Below, piece after piece: positions 14,582-23,089 of a stretch of DNA of 64,000 bases. A program made the translations under genes and the position numbers. The notes under the pieces were generated by a model. The model did not search any database and was not told where the DNA came from. It worked only from the letters and a program-made list of their open reading frames with translations. Position 1 is the first letter of the stretch; every line of letters begins with the position of its first letter. The DNA is from UBA1738 sp045580145 (GTDB taxonomy: Bacteria > Bacillota > Clostridia > UBA1381), in NCBI GenBank assembly GCA_045580145.1, contig JAZNNI010000093.1, forward strand, positions 10,386-74,385. The letters are read 5' to 3'.

Positions 14582-16426
14582 TTATTTATTGTCGTTGTCA
14601 ACCTCTCTGTAATCGGCTTCATATACATTGTCGCCATTAGGTCCTGCCTGCTGTCCGCCGGCTGCATCATTCGGATTAAAGCCTGCGCCTTGCGGATTTG
14701 CCTGCTGATACATCTTTTCAGAAATCTTATAGAACTTTTGCTGAAGTGCCTCAGATGCATTCTTGATTGCTTCAGAATCTGTACCCTTTAATGCTTCCTT
14801 AACCTTTTCGATTTCAGCTTCAACTTCCTGTTTATCCTGAGCATCAATCTTATCGCCGATTTCACCTAAAGTCTTTTCACACTGGTAAACCATACTCTCA
14901 GCATTATTTCTTGTTTCAACTTCTTCTTTTCTCTTCTTGTCTTCTTCTGCGTACTTCTCAGCTTCCTTAACAGCCTTTTCAATGTCTTCCTCTGAAAGAT
15001 TTGAAGATGCAGTAATTGTAATCTTCTGCTCGTTGCCTGTACCCATATCCTTTGCAGAAACCTTAACGATACCATTTGCGTCAATATCAAATGAGACTTC
15101 AATCTGCGGTACACCTCTTGGTGCCGGTGCAATACCTGTTAAACTAAAGCGTCCGAGAGTTTTATTGTACTGTGCCATATCTCTTTCGCCCTGCAGAACG
15201 TGTACTTCAACAGATGTCTGACCGTCTGCCGCAGTTGAGAAAATCTGTGATTTCTTAGTAGGGATAGTTGTATTTCTTTCGATAAGTCTTGTGAACACAC
15301 CACCCATTGTTTCGATACCAAGTGACAATGGAGTAACATCTAAAAGAAGAAGATCCTTAACATCGCCTGCCAAAACACCTGCCTGAACAGCAGCACCCAT
15401 AGCAACGCACTCGTCAGGGTTAATTCCCTTTGTAGGCTCCTGACCCATCTCATTCTTAACAGCTTCCTGAACAGCAGGGATTCTTGAAGAACCACCAACT
15501 AAAAGTACCTTATCTACATCACCCTTAGAAAGTCCTGCGTCGTTCATTGCATTTCTTATGCAGGTAAGTGTTTTTTCTACCAAATCAGCTGTAAGCTCAT
15601 CAAACTTAGCCTTTGTAAGAGTAATGTCAAGGTGCTTAGGACCTGTTGCATCAGCTGTGATAAATGGAAGATTTACATTTGATGTTGTCATTCCTGAAAG
15701 TTCAATCTTTGACTTTTCTGCAGCTTCTTTAAGTCTCTGCATAGCCATCTTGTCGCTTGTTAAATCAACGCCTGTTTCCTTTTTGAACTCTGATACTAAG
15801 TAATCAATAATTCTCTGGTCAAAGTCGTCACCGCCGAGACGTGTGTCACCGTTTGTTGAAAGAACTTCAAAAACACCGTCACCAATTTCAAGAATAGATA
15901 CGTCGAATGTACCACCGCCCAAGACATATACCATAACCTTTTGGTCTGTGTCATTCATTCCATATGCAAGAGCTGCTGCTGTCGGCTCGTTGATAATTCG
16001 GAGTACCTCAAGACCTGCAATCTTGCCGGCGTCCTTTGTTGCCTGACGCTGTGAGTCACTAAAATATGCAGGAACTGTGATAACAGCCTGTGTTACAGTT
16101 TCGCCTAAATAACTTTCTGCATCCTGCTTAAGCTTAGTCAAAATCATTGCAGAAATTTCTTGCGGTGTGTATGCCTTGTCATCAATCTTCACAGTATATC
16201 CCGTACCCATTTCTCTCTTGATTGACATAATTGTTCTGTCAGCATTTGTAACTGCCTGTCTTTTTGCTACCTGTCCTACAATTCTTTCGCCGTCTTTCTG
16301 GAAAGCAACTACTGACGGGGTTGTTCTTGCACCCTCAGAGTTTGCAATAACCGTCGGGTTTCCTCCCTCTATAACTGCTACACATGAGTTTGTAGTTCCT
16401 AAGTCAATACCTATAATTTTTGCCAT
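14582..16426 (-). CDS. dnaK: Chaperone protein DnaK (Hsp70) with an Asp-to-Val change in the ATPase site
   Basis: The 614-residue protein is a full-length Gram-positive DnaK. It has the N-terminal GIDLGTTNSCVAV, the adenosine motif LLVGGSSRIPAVQ, the linker DVKDLLLLDVTPLSLGIE, a substrate domain and a Gly/Ala/Gln-rich C-terminal tail. One key residue departs from the family. The phosphate-2 motif, nearly always Y-D-LGGGTFD, reads YVLGGGTFD, with Val at 168 encoded by GTC in place of GAC. That Asp corresponds to D199 of bovine Hsc70, a Mg/K-site ligand important for ATP hydrolysis. The rest of the site looks intact. It is either a real ATPase-impaired variant or a single-base sequencing error (plus-strand position 15924). 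Confidence 0.97.
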   Translation of the reverse strand: MAKIIGIDLGTTNSCVAVIEGGNPTVIANSEGARTTPSVVAFQKDGERIVGQVAKRQAVTNADRTIMSIKREMGTGYTVKIDDKAYTPQEISAMILTKLKQDAESYLGETVTQAVITVPAYFSDSQRQATKDAGKIAGLEVLRIINEPTAAALAYGMNDTDQKVMVYVLGGGTFDVSILEIGDGVFEVLSTNGDTRLGGDDFDQRIIDYLVSEFKKETGVDLTSDKMAMQRLKEAAEKSKIELSGMTTSNVNLPFITADATGPKHLDITLTKAKFDELTADLVEKTLTCIRNAMNDAGLSKGDVDKVLLVGGSSRIPAVQEAVKNEMGQEPTKGINPDECVAMGAAVQAGVLAGDVKDLLLLDVTPLSLGIETMGGVFTRLIERNTTIPTKKSQIFSTAADGQTSVEVHVLQGERDMAQYNKTLGRFSLTGIAPAPRGVPQIEVSFDIDANGIVKVSAKDMGTGNEQKITITASSNLSEEDIEKAVKEAEKYAEEDKKRKEEVETRNNAESMVYQCEKTLGEIGDKIDAQDKQEVEAEIEKVKEALKGTDSEAIKNASEALQQKFYKISEKMYQQANPQGAGFNPNDAAGGQQAGPNGDNVYEADYREVDNDNK

Positions 16427-16456
16427 TTTTTTATTCCTCCATTTAATTATATACTT

Positions 16457-16984
16457 TTAATTTGCTACCTTAACCATTGAATATCTAACAACTCGTTCAT
16501 CATTAAAAATGTACCCCTTCATAAACTCCTCTACAACGGTATTCTCCGTCACAGCCTCGTCATCAATATGCATAACTGCATTATGAAGGTTTGGGTCAAA
16601 TTCCTCTCCAAGTGCCTTGATTTCTGTAACCTTTAACTTGGTAAGTGAATCAACCATCTGTTTTTTTACCATTTCGACGCCTGCTTTTAAGCTCACTGCA
16701 TCCTCAGATGTAACTTCAACAGCCAAAGCTCTGTCGAGGTTATCCAAAACAGGCAGAAGCTCTGCTACTGCATCTATAACAGCATCTGCATATCTTGCAT
16801 CCTTTTCCTTCTGAGTTCTTTTCTTATAATTATCAAACTCCGCATACAGACGCAGGTATTTGTCCTCACTGTCCTTTAGCTTTTCTAAAAGCTCTGCTTT
16901 TTCATCTACAGGTTCTTTTTCCGCTTCGGCAGTTTCTTCAACCTCAGCAGTTTCCTCTACAATATTTTCCTCTTCCTTTGCCAA
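16457..16984 (-). CDS. grpE: Nucleotide exchange factor GrpE
   Basis: GrpE promotes ADP release from DnaK. The 175-residue protein starts with a Glu-rich disordered segment (about 1-30), continues with a long coiled-coil helix (LKDSEDKYLRLYAEFDNYKK), and ends in the compact beta domain with the conserved EFDPNLHNAVMH and VVEEFMKGYIFNDERVVR segments. It starts only 2 bases behind the hrcA stop and 30 bases before dnaK, as in other Firmicutes. The length is usual. Confidence 0.95.
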   Translation of the reverse strand: MAKEEENIVEETAEVEETAEAEKEPVDEKAELLEKLKDSEDKYLRLYAEFDNYKKRTQKEKDARYADAVIDAVAELLPVLDNLDRALAVEVTSEDAVSLKAGVEMVKKQMVDSLTKLKVTEIKALGEEFDPNLHNAVMHIDDEAVTENTVVEEFMKGYIFNDERVVRYSMVKVAN

Positions 16985-16986
16985 AT

Positions 16987-18036
16987 CTATCCCTCGCTTT
17001 CTGTGTTATATAGCTGGTCTAAAATTTTATCGACGTGATTGGAAATACAGTCAAGACTGGCAATAACCTTAGCATAATTCATACGTTTAGGCCCAATTAC
17101 GCCAATTCTTCCTACGACCTTGTCTCCCATCGAATAATTTACCGTCACAAGACTCGAATTTGAAAGCTCTTCAAATTCATTTTCTGCACCGATTTTAATA
17201 TCAACTCCATCCTTAACCCCGCCTATTAATTTAACCAGATTTTCCTTATTTTCAAGGAAAGTAAGCATTTCCCGTGCCTTTCCTACATCGGAAAATTCAG
17301 GATAAGACAGGATTGATTTTGCATTGTTGACATAAACTTCAGTCTCATCAAGTGCATCAATCGCCTCATAAACAAAATTTAATATATTAATAAGCACCTT
17401 TGGTGCAATATCAACTACTTCATTAATTTCATCACCGATAGATTTTATTCTCTCAAGTGTAAGCTCATCAGCAGTAAGCCCTGAAATGCGACTATTCAAA
17501 ATCTCAGTAAGCTTCCCTGCAATATCGTCATTTATTTCTATCGCTACTGTCTGGTTTTTAATTATTCCCGTACCGGTTATAATCACAACCATCACGTTTC
17601 CAAACCCCAAATTCACAAGCTCTATTTTCTTAATCCTCGAACTGTTCAGCTTTGGAGATGTAACAACAGTTGTATATTCAGTTAAAGTTGATGCAATAAG
17701 GCTTGCTTTCTTTATTATCATTTCAAGCTGGCTCACACGCTCTGTCATAATCTGCTGAAGTTTCTCTATTGCCTCAACACTCATTTGATACCGTCGCATA
17801 AGAGAATTTACGTAAAAACGATACCCTATATCAGACGGAACTCTTCCCGCAGAGGTGTGCGGTTGGATTAAAAATCCCATTTCCTCAAGGTCTGCCATTT
17901 CATTACGGATTGTAGCACTTGAAAGACCAAGCTCATTCTTCTTTGAAATAGCGCGAGAGCCGACCGGCTCAGCCGTTCCGATATATTCGTCGATTATCGC
18001 CTGCAGAATTTTTTGTTTTCTGTCACTAAGCTCCAA
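16987..18036 (-). CDS. hrcA: Heat-inducible transcription repressor HrcA
   Basis: HrcA binds CIRCE operators and represses chaperone operons; GroEL keeps it active. The 349-residue protein has an N-terminal winged helix (about 1-80) with AEPVGSRAISKKNELGLSSA and TIRNEMADLEEMGFL, a GAF-like middle domain and a C-terminal dimerisation segment ending with the family block VIGPKRMNYAKVIASLD. It is the first gene of the hrcA-grpE-dnaK-dnaJ operon and lies directly behind a perfect CIRCE, so it is autoregulated. The second CIRCE before groES (62660) is its other visible target. Confidence 0.97.
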   Translation of the reverse strand: MELSDRKQKILQAIIDEYIGTAEPVGSRAISKKNELGLSSATIRNEMADLEEMGFLIQPHTSAGRVPSDIGYRFYVNSLMRRYQMSVEAIEKLQQIMTERVSQLEMIIKKASLIASTLTEYTTVVTSPKLNSSRIKKIELVNLGFGNVMVVIITGTGIIKNQTVAIEINDDIAGKLTEILNSRISGLTADELTLERIKSIGDEINEVVDIAPKVLINILNFVYEAIDALDETEVYVNNAKSILSYPEFSDVGKAREMLTFLENKENLVKLIGGVKDGVDIKIGAENEFEELSNSSLVTVNYSMGDKVVGRIGVIGPKRMNYAKVIASLDCISNHVDKILDQLYNTESEG

Positions 18037-18060
18037 GACTCTCCCTCCTTATTTTAAAAT

Positions 18061-18095
18061 ACTGTTAGCACTCACTTTGGTCGAGTGCTAACAGT
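18061..18095 (-). promoter_or_regulatory. CIRCE operator of the hrcA operon
   Basis: TTAGCACTC, 9 bases, GAGTGCTAA (18065-18091) matches the CIRCE consensus at every position. The symmetry extends to 13-bp arms (18061-18073 and 18083-18095). It lies just downstream of the -10 hexamer, at the transcript start, as expected for HrcA repression. Confidence 0.97.
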
Positions 18096-18099
18096 ATAA

Positions 18100-18128
18100 A
18101 TAATACCTCTATTCCTTGTATTTGTCAA
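18100..18128 (-). promoter_or_regulatory. Sigma-A promoter of the hrcA operon
   Basis: On the minus strand TTGACA (18123-18128), 17 bp, TATTAT (18100-18105). The CIRCE begins 4 bases downstream of the -10 element. Confidence 0.88.
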
Positions 18129-18162
18129 GTGTTTTTGCTGTTTTTTTTAATAATTTTTTCAA

Positions 18163-19269
18163 TTATAATATGAATTCGCACATTATTTGATTGGAAACGC
18201 TGATTGCATCATCTGAAAGGCTGTAATATCCGTTTTCTTCCTTTATCATTCCCAATTTTATGAATTTTGATAATGGTTTTTCAAATACTTTTTTTAAATC
18301 TTTTTGGAATTTTTCAAAAAATTCCTTCTCCGATATTCCTTTATCCATTCTGAGTCCCAAAAACACAAATTCAGACATTTTATCATTTAAGGACAATTCT
18401 TCTTTCTCTCCGTTAGAATAGTCTCCCTTTATATATGATGAAAAATTATCAGTATTTGAAAATCTGATACCATCAACGTATGAATGTGCAGAGAGTCCAA
18501 CGCCAATATACTCATCACATTTCCAATATTTCATATTATGACGGGACTCAAACCCTTTCTTTGCAAAGTTTGATATTTCATATCGGTTATATCCGTTCTT
18601 TTCCATCTCGCAAACGGCAGTTTTATAAATTTCACGTTCGGTATCCTCATCAGGCAACAGTAGTAAGCCTTTTTTATATTCCTCCAAAAGAGGAGTATTT
18701 TCTTCTAAAATAAGGCTGTAACACGAAATATGCGTAGGCCCAAGAGAAAATGCCCTATTTAAGTTTTCTTTAAAGCTTTCTATGGTCTGGTCCGGAATCG
18801 CACACATAAGGTCTATGCTTATATTTTCAAACCCATATTCCTTTGCCAGCCTCACTGTTTGCTCAGCATCAATTCCTGTATGAACTCTTCCTAATTTTAA
18901 AAGCTCAGCATCATTAAAAGATTGCACACCTACTGAAAGGCGGTTTACTCCGTTTTTTCTCAGTACTTCAAGCTTTTTGCCGTCAAGAGTTTTCGGGTTT
19001 GCCTCAACAGTAAATTCACATCCAGCTGCAAGCACAAAATTTGAATTGATTTTTTGTAAAAGCTTTTCAAGGCTTTGCGCATCAAGACTTGTCGGTGTTC
19101 CGCCGCCGACAAAGACAGTATCGCATACCTGTCCTTTATATTTCTCCATTTCAAGAAAAAGTGCATCAAGATACTTCCCTTTATCCTCGCAGCTTGCAGA
19201 AAACGAATTAAAATCACAATATTTACATTTTTTCAGACAAAACGGGATATGAACATAAAGTCCTCTCAT
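18163..19269 (-). CDS. hemW: Radical SAM heme chaperone HemW
   Basis: HemW-type proteins resemble coproporphyrinogen III oxidase HemN but act as heme carriers; older annotation calls them oxygen-independent coproporphyrinogen oxidase. The 368-residue protein has the radical-SAM cysteines C11, C15 and C18 in PFCLKKCKYCDF, the GGGTPTSL SAM-binding motif, SVGVQSFND and the C-terminal HemN_C region with SRHNMKYW. The HemN-specific extra N-terminal residues are absent, which supports HemW. The frame also opens with an ATG at 19281, but GGAGA overlaps that codon and correctly spaces the ATG at 19269. In many Firmicutes hemW lies directly upstream of hrcA, as it does here. Confidence 0.92.
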   Translation of the reverse strand: MRGLYVHIPFCLKKCKYCDFNSFSASCEDKGKYLDALFLEMEKYKGQVCDTVFVGGGTPTSLDAQSLEKLLQKINSNFVLAAGCEFTVEANPKTLDGKKLEVLRKNGVNRLSVGVQSFNDAELLKLGRVHTGIDAEQTVRLAKEYGFENISIDLMCAIPDQTIESFKENLNRAFSLGPTHISCYSLILEENTPLLEEYKKGLLLLPDEDTEREIYKTAVCEMEKNGYNRYEISNFAKKGFESRHNMKYWKCDEYIGVGLSAHSYVDGIRFSNTDNFSSYIKGDYSNGEKEELSLNDKMSEFVFLGLRMDKGISEKEFFEKFQKDLKKVFEKPLSKFIKLGMIKEENGYYSLSDDAISVSNQIMCEFIL

Positions 19270-19292
19270 AATCTTCTCCATTCTTGCAAAAC

Positions 19293-19317
19293 AAAAGGAC
19301 GGAAGCTCCGTCCTTTT
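19293..19317 (-). terminator. Terminator between the CD1247-like gene and hemW
   Basis: An 11-bp GC-rich stem, AAAAGGACGGA with complement, and a 3-base loop followed on the minus strand by TTTTGTTTT. It lies 7 bases after the CD1247-like stop codon. Any hemW transcription would then need read-through, since no clear promoter fits in the 24 bases before hemW. Confidence 0.85.
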
Positions 19318-19323
19318 TAGGTA

Positions 19324-19779
19324 TTATTCATCGTGGCAGCCGCAATCACAATCACAGTCGCCATCGCAGTCACACTCGAACTCAAGCTCGATTTCCTGAT
19401 TGCAGTTCGGGCAGATAATACCCTTATCCTCATCAAGAGCATCAAAGTCAATCATAACGTCCTCGTGGCAGTTTGGACATTCTATTTCAAAAAAGTCCAT
19501 ATCATCTTCATAATCATCGTCGTCGAAATCGAAGTCATCTTCATCATCTTCATCATCGCCATATGCGATTTCTTCAATATCTGCCAAATCGCTATCGATT
19601 TCGTCAACCTTTTCTTCAAGCTCATCGTGTGCATCAATGACATCGTCGAGAGCATCTGCAATATCTTTTAAAACATCAATTACGTTCACCAGGAGCTTTC
19701 CCTCAGGCTTACTCTCATCAATAGAAAGTCCGTCGCAAAGACCCTTTAGGTACGAAACCTTAGAAACCAAATTCTCCAT
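19324..19779 (-). CDS. Acidic CD1247-like protein with zinc ribbon and Cys/Asp-rich tail
   Basis: The first 60 residues (VSYLKGLCDGLSIDESKPEG, then a helical LKDIADALDDVIDAHDEL) match the conserved N-terminus of clostridial proteins known by the C. difficile name CD1247; their function is unknown. A strongly acidic stretch follows (about 75-98, almost all Asp/Glu). Next comes a zinc ribbon with two CPNC pairs, about 101-104 and 125-128. The last 16 residues hold six Cys alternating with Asp (C136, C138, C142, C144, C146, C148). The protein is cytoplasmic, 151 residues. It lies behind efp in the same direction. Confidence 0.82.
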   Translation of the reverse strand: MENLVSKVSYLKGLCDGLSIDESKPEGKLLVNVIDVLKDIADALDDVIDAHDELEEKVDEIDSDLADIEEIAYGDDEDDEDDFDFDDDDYEDDMDFFEIECPNCHEDVMIDFDALDEDKGIICPNCNQEIELEFECDCDGDCDCDCGCHDE

Positions 19780-19886
19780 ATTCGCGTTCCTTTCAATATC
19801 AATTTAATCAATTTATAAGGTCGAAAGAAAATTGCTTAGATTACCATTTTGATGTTTGATGCTGTACTTAGGTACCGCCTCAAATA

Positions 19887-19910
19887 AAAATCGTCGATAT
19901 AAGCGATTTT
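19887..19910 (-). terminator. Weak hairpin after efp
   Basis: AAAATCG (19887-19893) pairs with CGATTTT (19904-19910) around a 10-base loop, 9 bases downstream of the efp stop. On the minus strand it is followed by TTTATTTG. Only 7 bp of stem, so doubtful. Confidence 0.4.
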
Positions 19911-19918
19911 ATTCAAAC

Positions 19919-20476
19919 TTATACTCTTTCCATATATTCGCCTGTTCTTGTATCAATTCTGATAATATCTGTATCGTTTACAAAAAGCGGAACCTGAATA
20001 ACTGCGCCTGTTTCAAGTGTCGCAGGCTTTGTAGCACCTGTTGCAGTATTTCCTGCAAAGCCAGGCTCAGTTTCTGTAATTGCAAGCTCAACAAATGTAG
20101 GCGGTTCAATACCAAATACATTTCCCTTATATGAAAGAATCATACATACCATATTTTCCTTAACAAACTTAAGCGCATCGCCAATCTGGTCCTTGCTGAT
20201 AGGAAGCATATCAAATGTTTCCTGATCCATAAAGTAATAAAGGTCACCGTCATTGTATGAATATTCCATATTCTTCTTTTCGATATGTGCTTCTTCTACC
20301 TTTTCAGTAGGTCTGAAAGTCTTTTCAACAACACCGCCGGTAATTACGTTCTTAAGCTTTGTTCTTACAAAAGCTGCACCTTTACCCGGCTTTACGTGCT
20401 GGAATTCAACTACCTGATAAACGTTACCTTCAAATTCAAAGGTTCTTCCGTTTCTAAAATCTCCTGCTGTAATCAT
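19919..20476 (-). CDS. efp: Elongation factor P
   Basis: EF-P rescues ribosomes stalled at polyproline stretches. The 185-residue protein has the three beta-barrel domains of the family. The tip residue of domain I is Lys32 in KPGKGAAFVRT, the position that carries beta-lysine, rhamnosyl or 5-aminopentanol modifications in other bacteria. The C-terminal signature is DTDIIRIDTRTGEYMERV. With Lys at 32 and a Gram-positive background, the B. subtilis type of modification is the closest precedent; the sequence does not settle it. GGAGGAAATAAATTATG gives a clear start. It is downstream of pepP, a pairing common in Firmicutes. Confidence 0.97.
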   Translation of the reverse strand: MITAGDFRNGRTFEFEGNVYQVVEFQHVKPGKGAAFVRTKLKNVITGGVVEKTFRPTEKVEEAHIEKKNMEYSYNDGDLYYFMDQETFDMLPISKDQIGDALKFVKENMVCMILSYKGNVFGIEPPTFVELAITETEPGFAGNTATGATKPATLETGAVIQVPLFVNDTDIIRIDTRTGEYMERV

Positions 20477-20552
20477 AATTTATTTCCTCCATTGTTAAAT
20501 ATCTCTACATAATACATTGTAATATATTTTGTATAAAATTTCAAGTCTTTTT

Positions 20553-21590
20553 TCAAATAATAGTCAAATCTTTACAAGATTTGGTAATATTATCAACATT
20601 TTCACCAATGACAATGACATCTTCAATACGCACACCGCCAAAGCCCTCTATATAAATTCCGGGTTCAACTGTAATAACATTTCCCTTTTCGAGAATTTCA
20701 TCACTTTTCGGTGCAAACACAGGACGTTCGTGAATTTCAATTCCCACGCTGTGTCCAAGGCTATGTCCGAAATTTTTTCCAAATCCGGCATCTATGATAA
20801 TATCACGTGCCGCTTTGTCTATGTCAGAACATTTCTTCCCAAGCCCTGCTGCATCTATTGCCGCTTTTTGAGCCTTTAAAACAACCTCATATATCTCACG
20901 TTGTCTTTCGGAGCATTTTCCCATCACAACAGTTCTTGTCATATCCGAGCAATACCCGTCTAACCGACAGCCAAAATCCATAGTCACAAAATCACCAATT
21001 CCGATAACCTTATCGGTTGCCACTCCGTGCGGCATAGATGACCTGAGTCCGCTTGCCACGATTGTTTCAAACGAGGTTCCCGATGCTCCGTTTTTCCGCA
21101 TATAAAACTCAAGCATAAGTGCAACCTCGCGTTCTGTCATTCCGGCACGAATATTTCCCAGAACATATGAATATGCACTATCTGCCAGTTCTTCTGCTGC
21201 CGAAATTTTTTGAATTTCAAGGCTGTCCTTTATCTTCCTAAGTCCTGAAATCTTATCCTGCATAGGAACAAGCTTTTTTCCGAATTTCTGATATTTTGCA
21301 AAATCAGCTATCGTTACATTTTTTTCTTCAAAGCCAAAAATCTCAACTTCGGGAAGGTCAGCTATTTTTTCAACGCCCTCCGTTATATCTCGTATCTCGA
21401 AGTCCTTTGCCTCACACCTTGCCTGAACAGTATAGCGTGAATCTGTAACTAAGATTTGTCTTTTCTTCGTAATAAAAACGATTGCATCCTCCGACGTAAA
21501 GCCGGTATAGTAAAATATATTAGGATAACTCGTCAGGATTACACCCTCATTTTCGCCTAAAAGTTCCCTTAACTTATCAATTCTCCCCAT
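20553..21590 (-). CDS. Xaa-Pro aminopeptidase (M24 metallopeptidase)
   Basis: This cytosolic dinuclear metalloenzyme removes N-terminal residues preceding proline. The 345-residue protein has a creatinase-like N-terminal domain (1-125) and the pita-bread domain with all five metal ligands visible: two Asp in FVTMDFGCRLDGYCSDMTRT, His in GHSLGHSVGIEIHE, Glu in VEPGIYI and Glu in GGVRIED. The ATG overlaps the last 14 bases of aroQ and has GGAG ten bases upstream. In Firmicutes this gene commonly sits between aroQ and efp, as here. Prolidase (Xaa-Pro dipeptidase) is the alternative reading. Confidence 0.93.
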   Translation of the reverse strand: MGRIDKLRELLGENEGVILTSYPNIFYYTGFTSEDAIVFITKKRQILVTDSRYTVQARCEAKDFEIRDITEGVEKIADLPEVEIFGFEEKNVTIADFAKYQKFGKKLVPMQDKISGLRKIKDSLEIQKISAAEELADSAYSYVLGNIRAGMTEREVALMLEFYMRKNGASGTSFETIVASGLRSSMPHGVATDKVIGIGDFVTMDFGCRLDGYCSDMTRTVVMGKCSERQREIYEVVLKAQKAAIDAAGLGKKCSDIDKAARDIIIDAGFGKNFGHSLGHSVGIEIHERPVFAPKSDEILEKGNVITVEPGIYIEGFGGVRIEDVIVIGENVDNITKSCKDLTII

Positions 21591-22011
21591 TTTCTAAGTA
21601 CTCCAATGCCATATTGTATCCATCAAAGCCTTTACCGGAAATCATTTTAACACAGGCAGGTGCTGTTACAGATGTTCTTCTGAATTCCTCACGCTTTGAA
21701 ATATCGGAAATGTGAACCTCCACACACGGAGTCGTAACAGATTTAATAGCGTCGTGAATTGCATATGAATAGTGTGCGTATGCGCCGGGATTCATCACGA
21801 TTCCGTCAAAATTCCCCAAAGTTTTTTGTATGGCTGTCACAATCTCGCCTTCAAAATTACTTTGGAAAAACTCCACTTCTACCCCTAATTTTTGCGCAAA
21901 GTCATAAATGAACTTACACAAGTCATCATAACTCTGGCTTCCGTACACCGATGGTTCTCTTATCCCAAGCATATTCAAATTAGGACCATTTATAATCAAG
22001 TATTTTTTCAT
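21577..22011 (-). CDS. aroQ: 3-dehydroquinate dehydratase, type II
   Basis: Third step of the shikimate pathway: 3-dehydroquinate to 3-dehydroshikimate. The 144-residue dodecameric type shows LIINGPNLNMLGIREPSVYG with the active-site Arg and Tyr, VMNPGAYAHYSYAIHDAI with the catalytic His, and VEVHISDISKREEFR, all typical. Length is normal. It lies 15 bases behind ispG and overlaps pepP by 14 bases, indicating translational coupling. Confidence 0.97.
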   Translation of the reverse strand: MKKYLIINGPNLNMLGIREPSVYGSQSYDDLCKFIYDFAQKLGVEVEFFQSNFEGEIVTAIQKTLGNFDGIVMNPGAYAHYSYAIHDAIKSVTTPCVEVHISDISKREEFRRTSVTAPACVKMISGKGFDGYNMALEYLENGEN

Positions 22012-22026
22012 AAAATCTTCCTTATC

Positions 22027-23064
22027 TTAAAGTTTTTCAATTTCTTCCATTAATGCCGAAATTATGTCTTCCTCTTTTACCTTTTTTATAATTTCGCCCT
22101 TTTTGAAAATCAACCCTTCGCCAATTCCGCCGGCAACACCAATGTCTGCCTCACGAGCCTCGCCCGGCCCATTCACCGCACAGCCCATAACTGCAACCTT
22201 GATATTTTTATCAACACGTTTAAGCCTTTCCTCCATTTCCTCGGCAATCGGAATCATATTAATCTTTGTTCTTCCGCAGGTCGGGCAGGAAATAAGCTCT
22301 GCACCTTGTTTCCTTAGTCCTAAAACCTTTAAAATTTCCTTTGCGGCATAAATTTCTTCGACAGGGTCAGCAGTTAGTGAGACACGCATTGTATTTCCTA
22401 TACCCTCTGACAAAAGACTACCTATACCTACGCTAGACTTCACCATTCCTGCATTTTGTGTCCCCGCTTCTGTTACTCCAATATGAAGTGGAATATCATT
22501 AAGCTCATTAAATTTGCGATAAGCTTTGAGCATAGTCGGGACATCTGAAACCTTTATCGAAACCAATACATCAAAGAAGTTTAAGTCATCTAAAATTTCA
22601 ACGTGGCGAAGCGCACTTTCAACAAGTGCCTCCGCAGTAGGTTTTTTGTATTTTTCCAATATATCTTTCTCGAGCGAGCCACCGTTTACGCCTATTCTTA
22701 TAGGAATACCTTTCTCACGGCACGCATCTGCCACCTGTTTAACTCTCGCCTTATCACCGATATTTCCGGGATTAATTCTTACCTTATCAACGCCATTTTT
22801 GATGCATTCAAGTGCCAAGCGATAGTCGAAATGAATGTCGCTTACAAGCGGAATATTAATTCTTTTTTTTATTTCTCCGACAGCTCTCGCCGCATCCATA
22901 TCAAGCACTGCAACCCTTATTATTTCACATCCGGCAGTTTCAAGACGCTTTATCTGGCTGACGGTTTTTTCGACATCACGAGTATCTGTATTTGTCATTG
23001 ACTGGATTGAAACAGGGTTTTCTCCGCCTATTTTCACTCCGCCGACATTTATTGTTTTTTTCAT
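22027..23064 (-). CDS. ispG: 4-hydroxy-3-methylbut-2-en-1-yl diphosphate synthase (flavodoxin)
   Basis: IspG is the [4Fe-4S] enzyme of the MEP isoprenoid pathway that converts MEcPP to HMBPP. The 345-residue protein begins with INVGGVKIGGENPVSIQSMT (TIM barrel) and ends with a cluster domain holding the Fe-S cysteines: SCPTCGRT and MGCAVNGPGEA, followed by the conserved Glu. Its length fits the short bacterial form without the plant-type insert. GGGGGAG lies before the ATG. dxr, uppS and cdsA are in the same gene series, so isoprenoid supply and its use in cell-wall lipid are grouped. Confidence 0.97.
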   Translation of the reverse strand: MKKTINVGGVKIGGENPVSIQSMTNTDTRDVEKTVSQIKRLETAGCEIIRVAVLDMDAARAVGEIKKRINIPLVSDIHFDYRLALECIKNGVDKVRINPGNIGDKARVKQVADACREKGIPIRIGVNGGSLEKDILEKYKKPTAEALVESALRHVEILDDLNFFDVLVSIKVSDVPTMLKAYRKFNELNDIPLHIGVTEAGTQNAGMVKSSVGIGSLLSEGIGNTMRVSLTADPVEEIYAAKEILKVLGLRKQGAELISCPTCGRTKINMIPIAEEMEERLKRVDKNIKVAVMGCAVNGPGEAREADIGVAGGIGEGLIFKKGEIIKKVKEEDIISALMEEIEKL

Positions 23065-23089
23065 ATAGTAACTCCCCCAAAAGGTTTTA

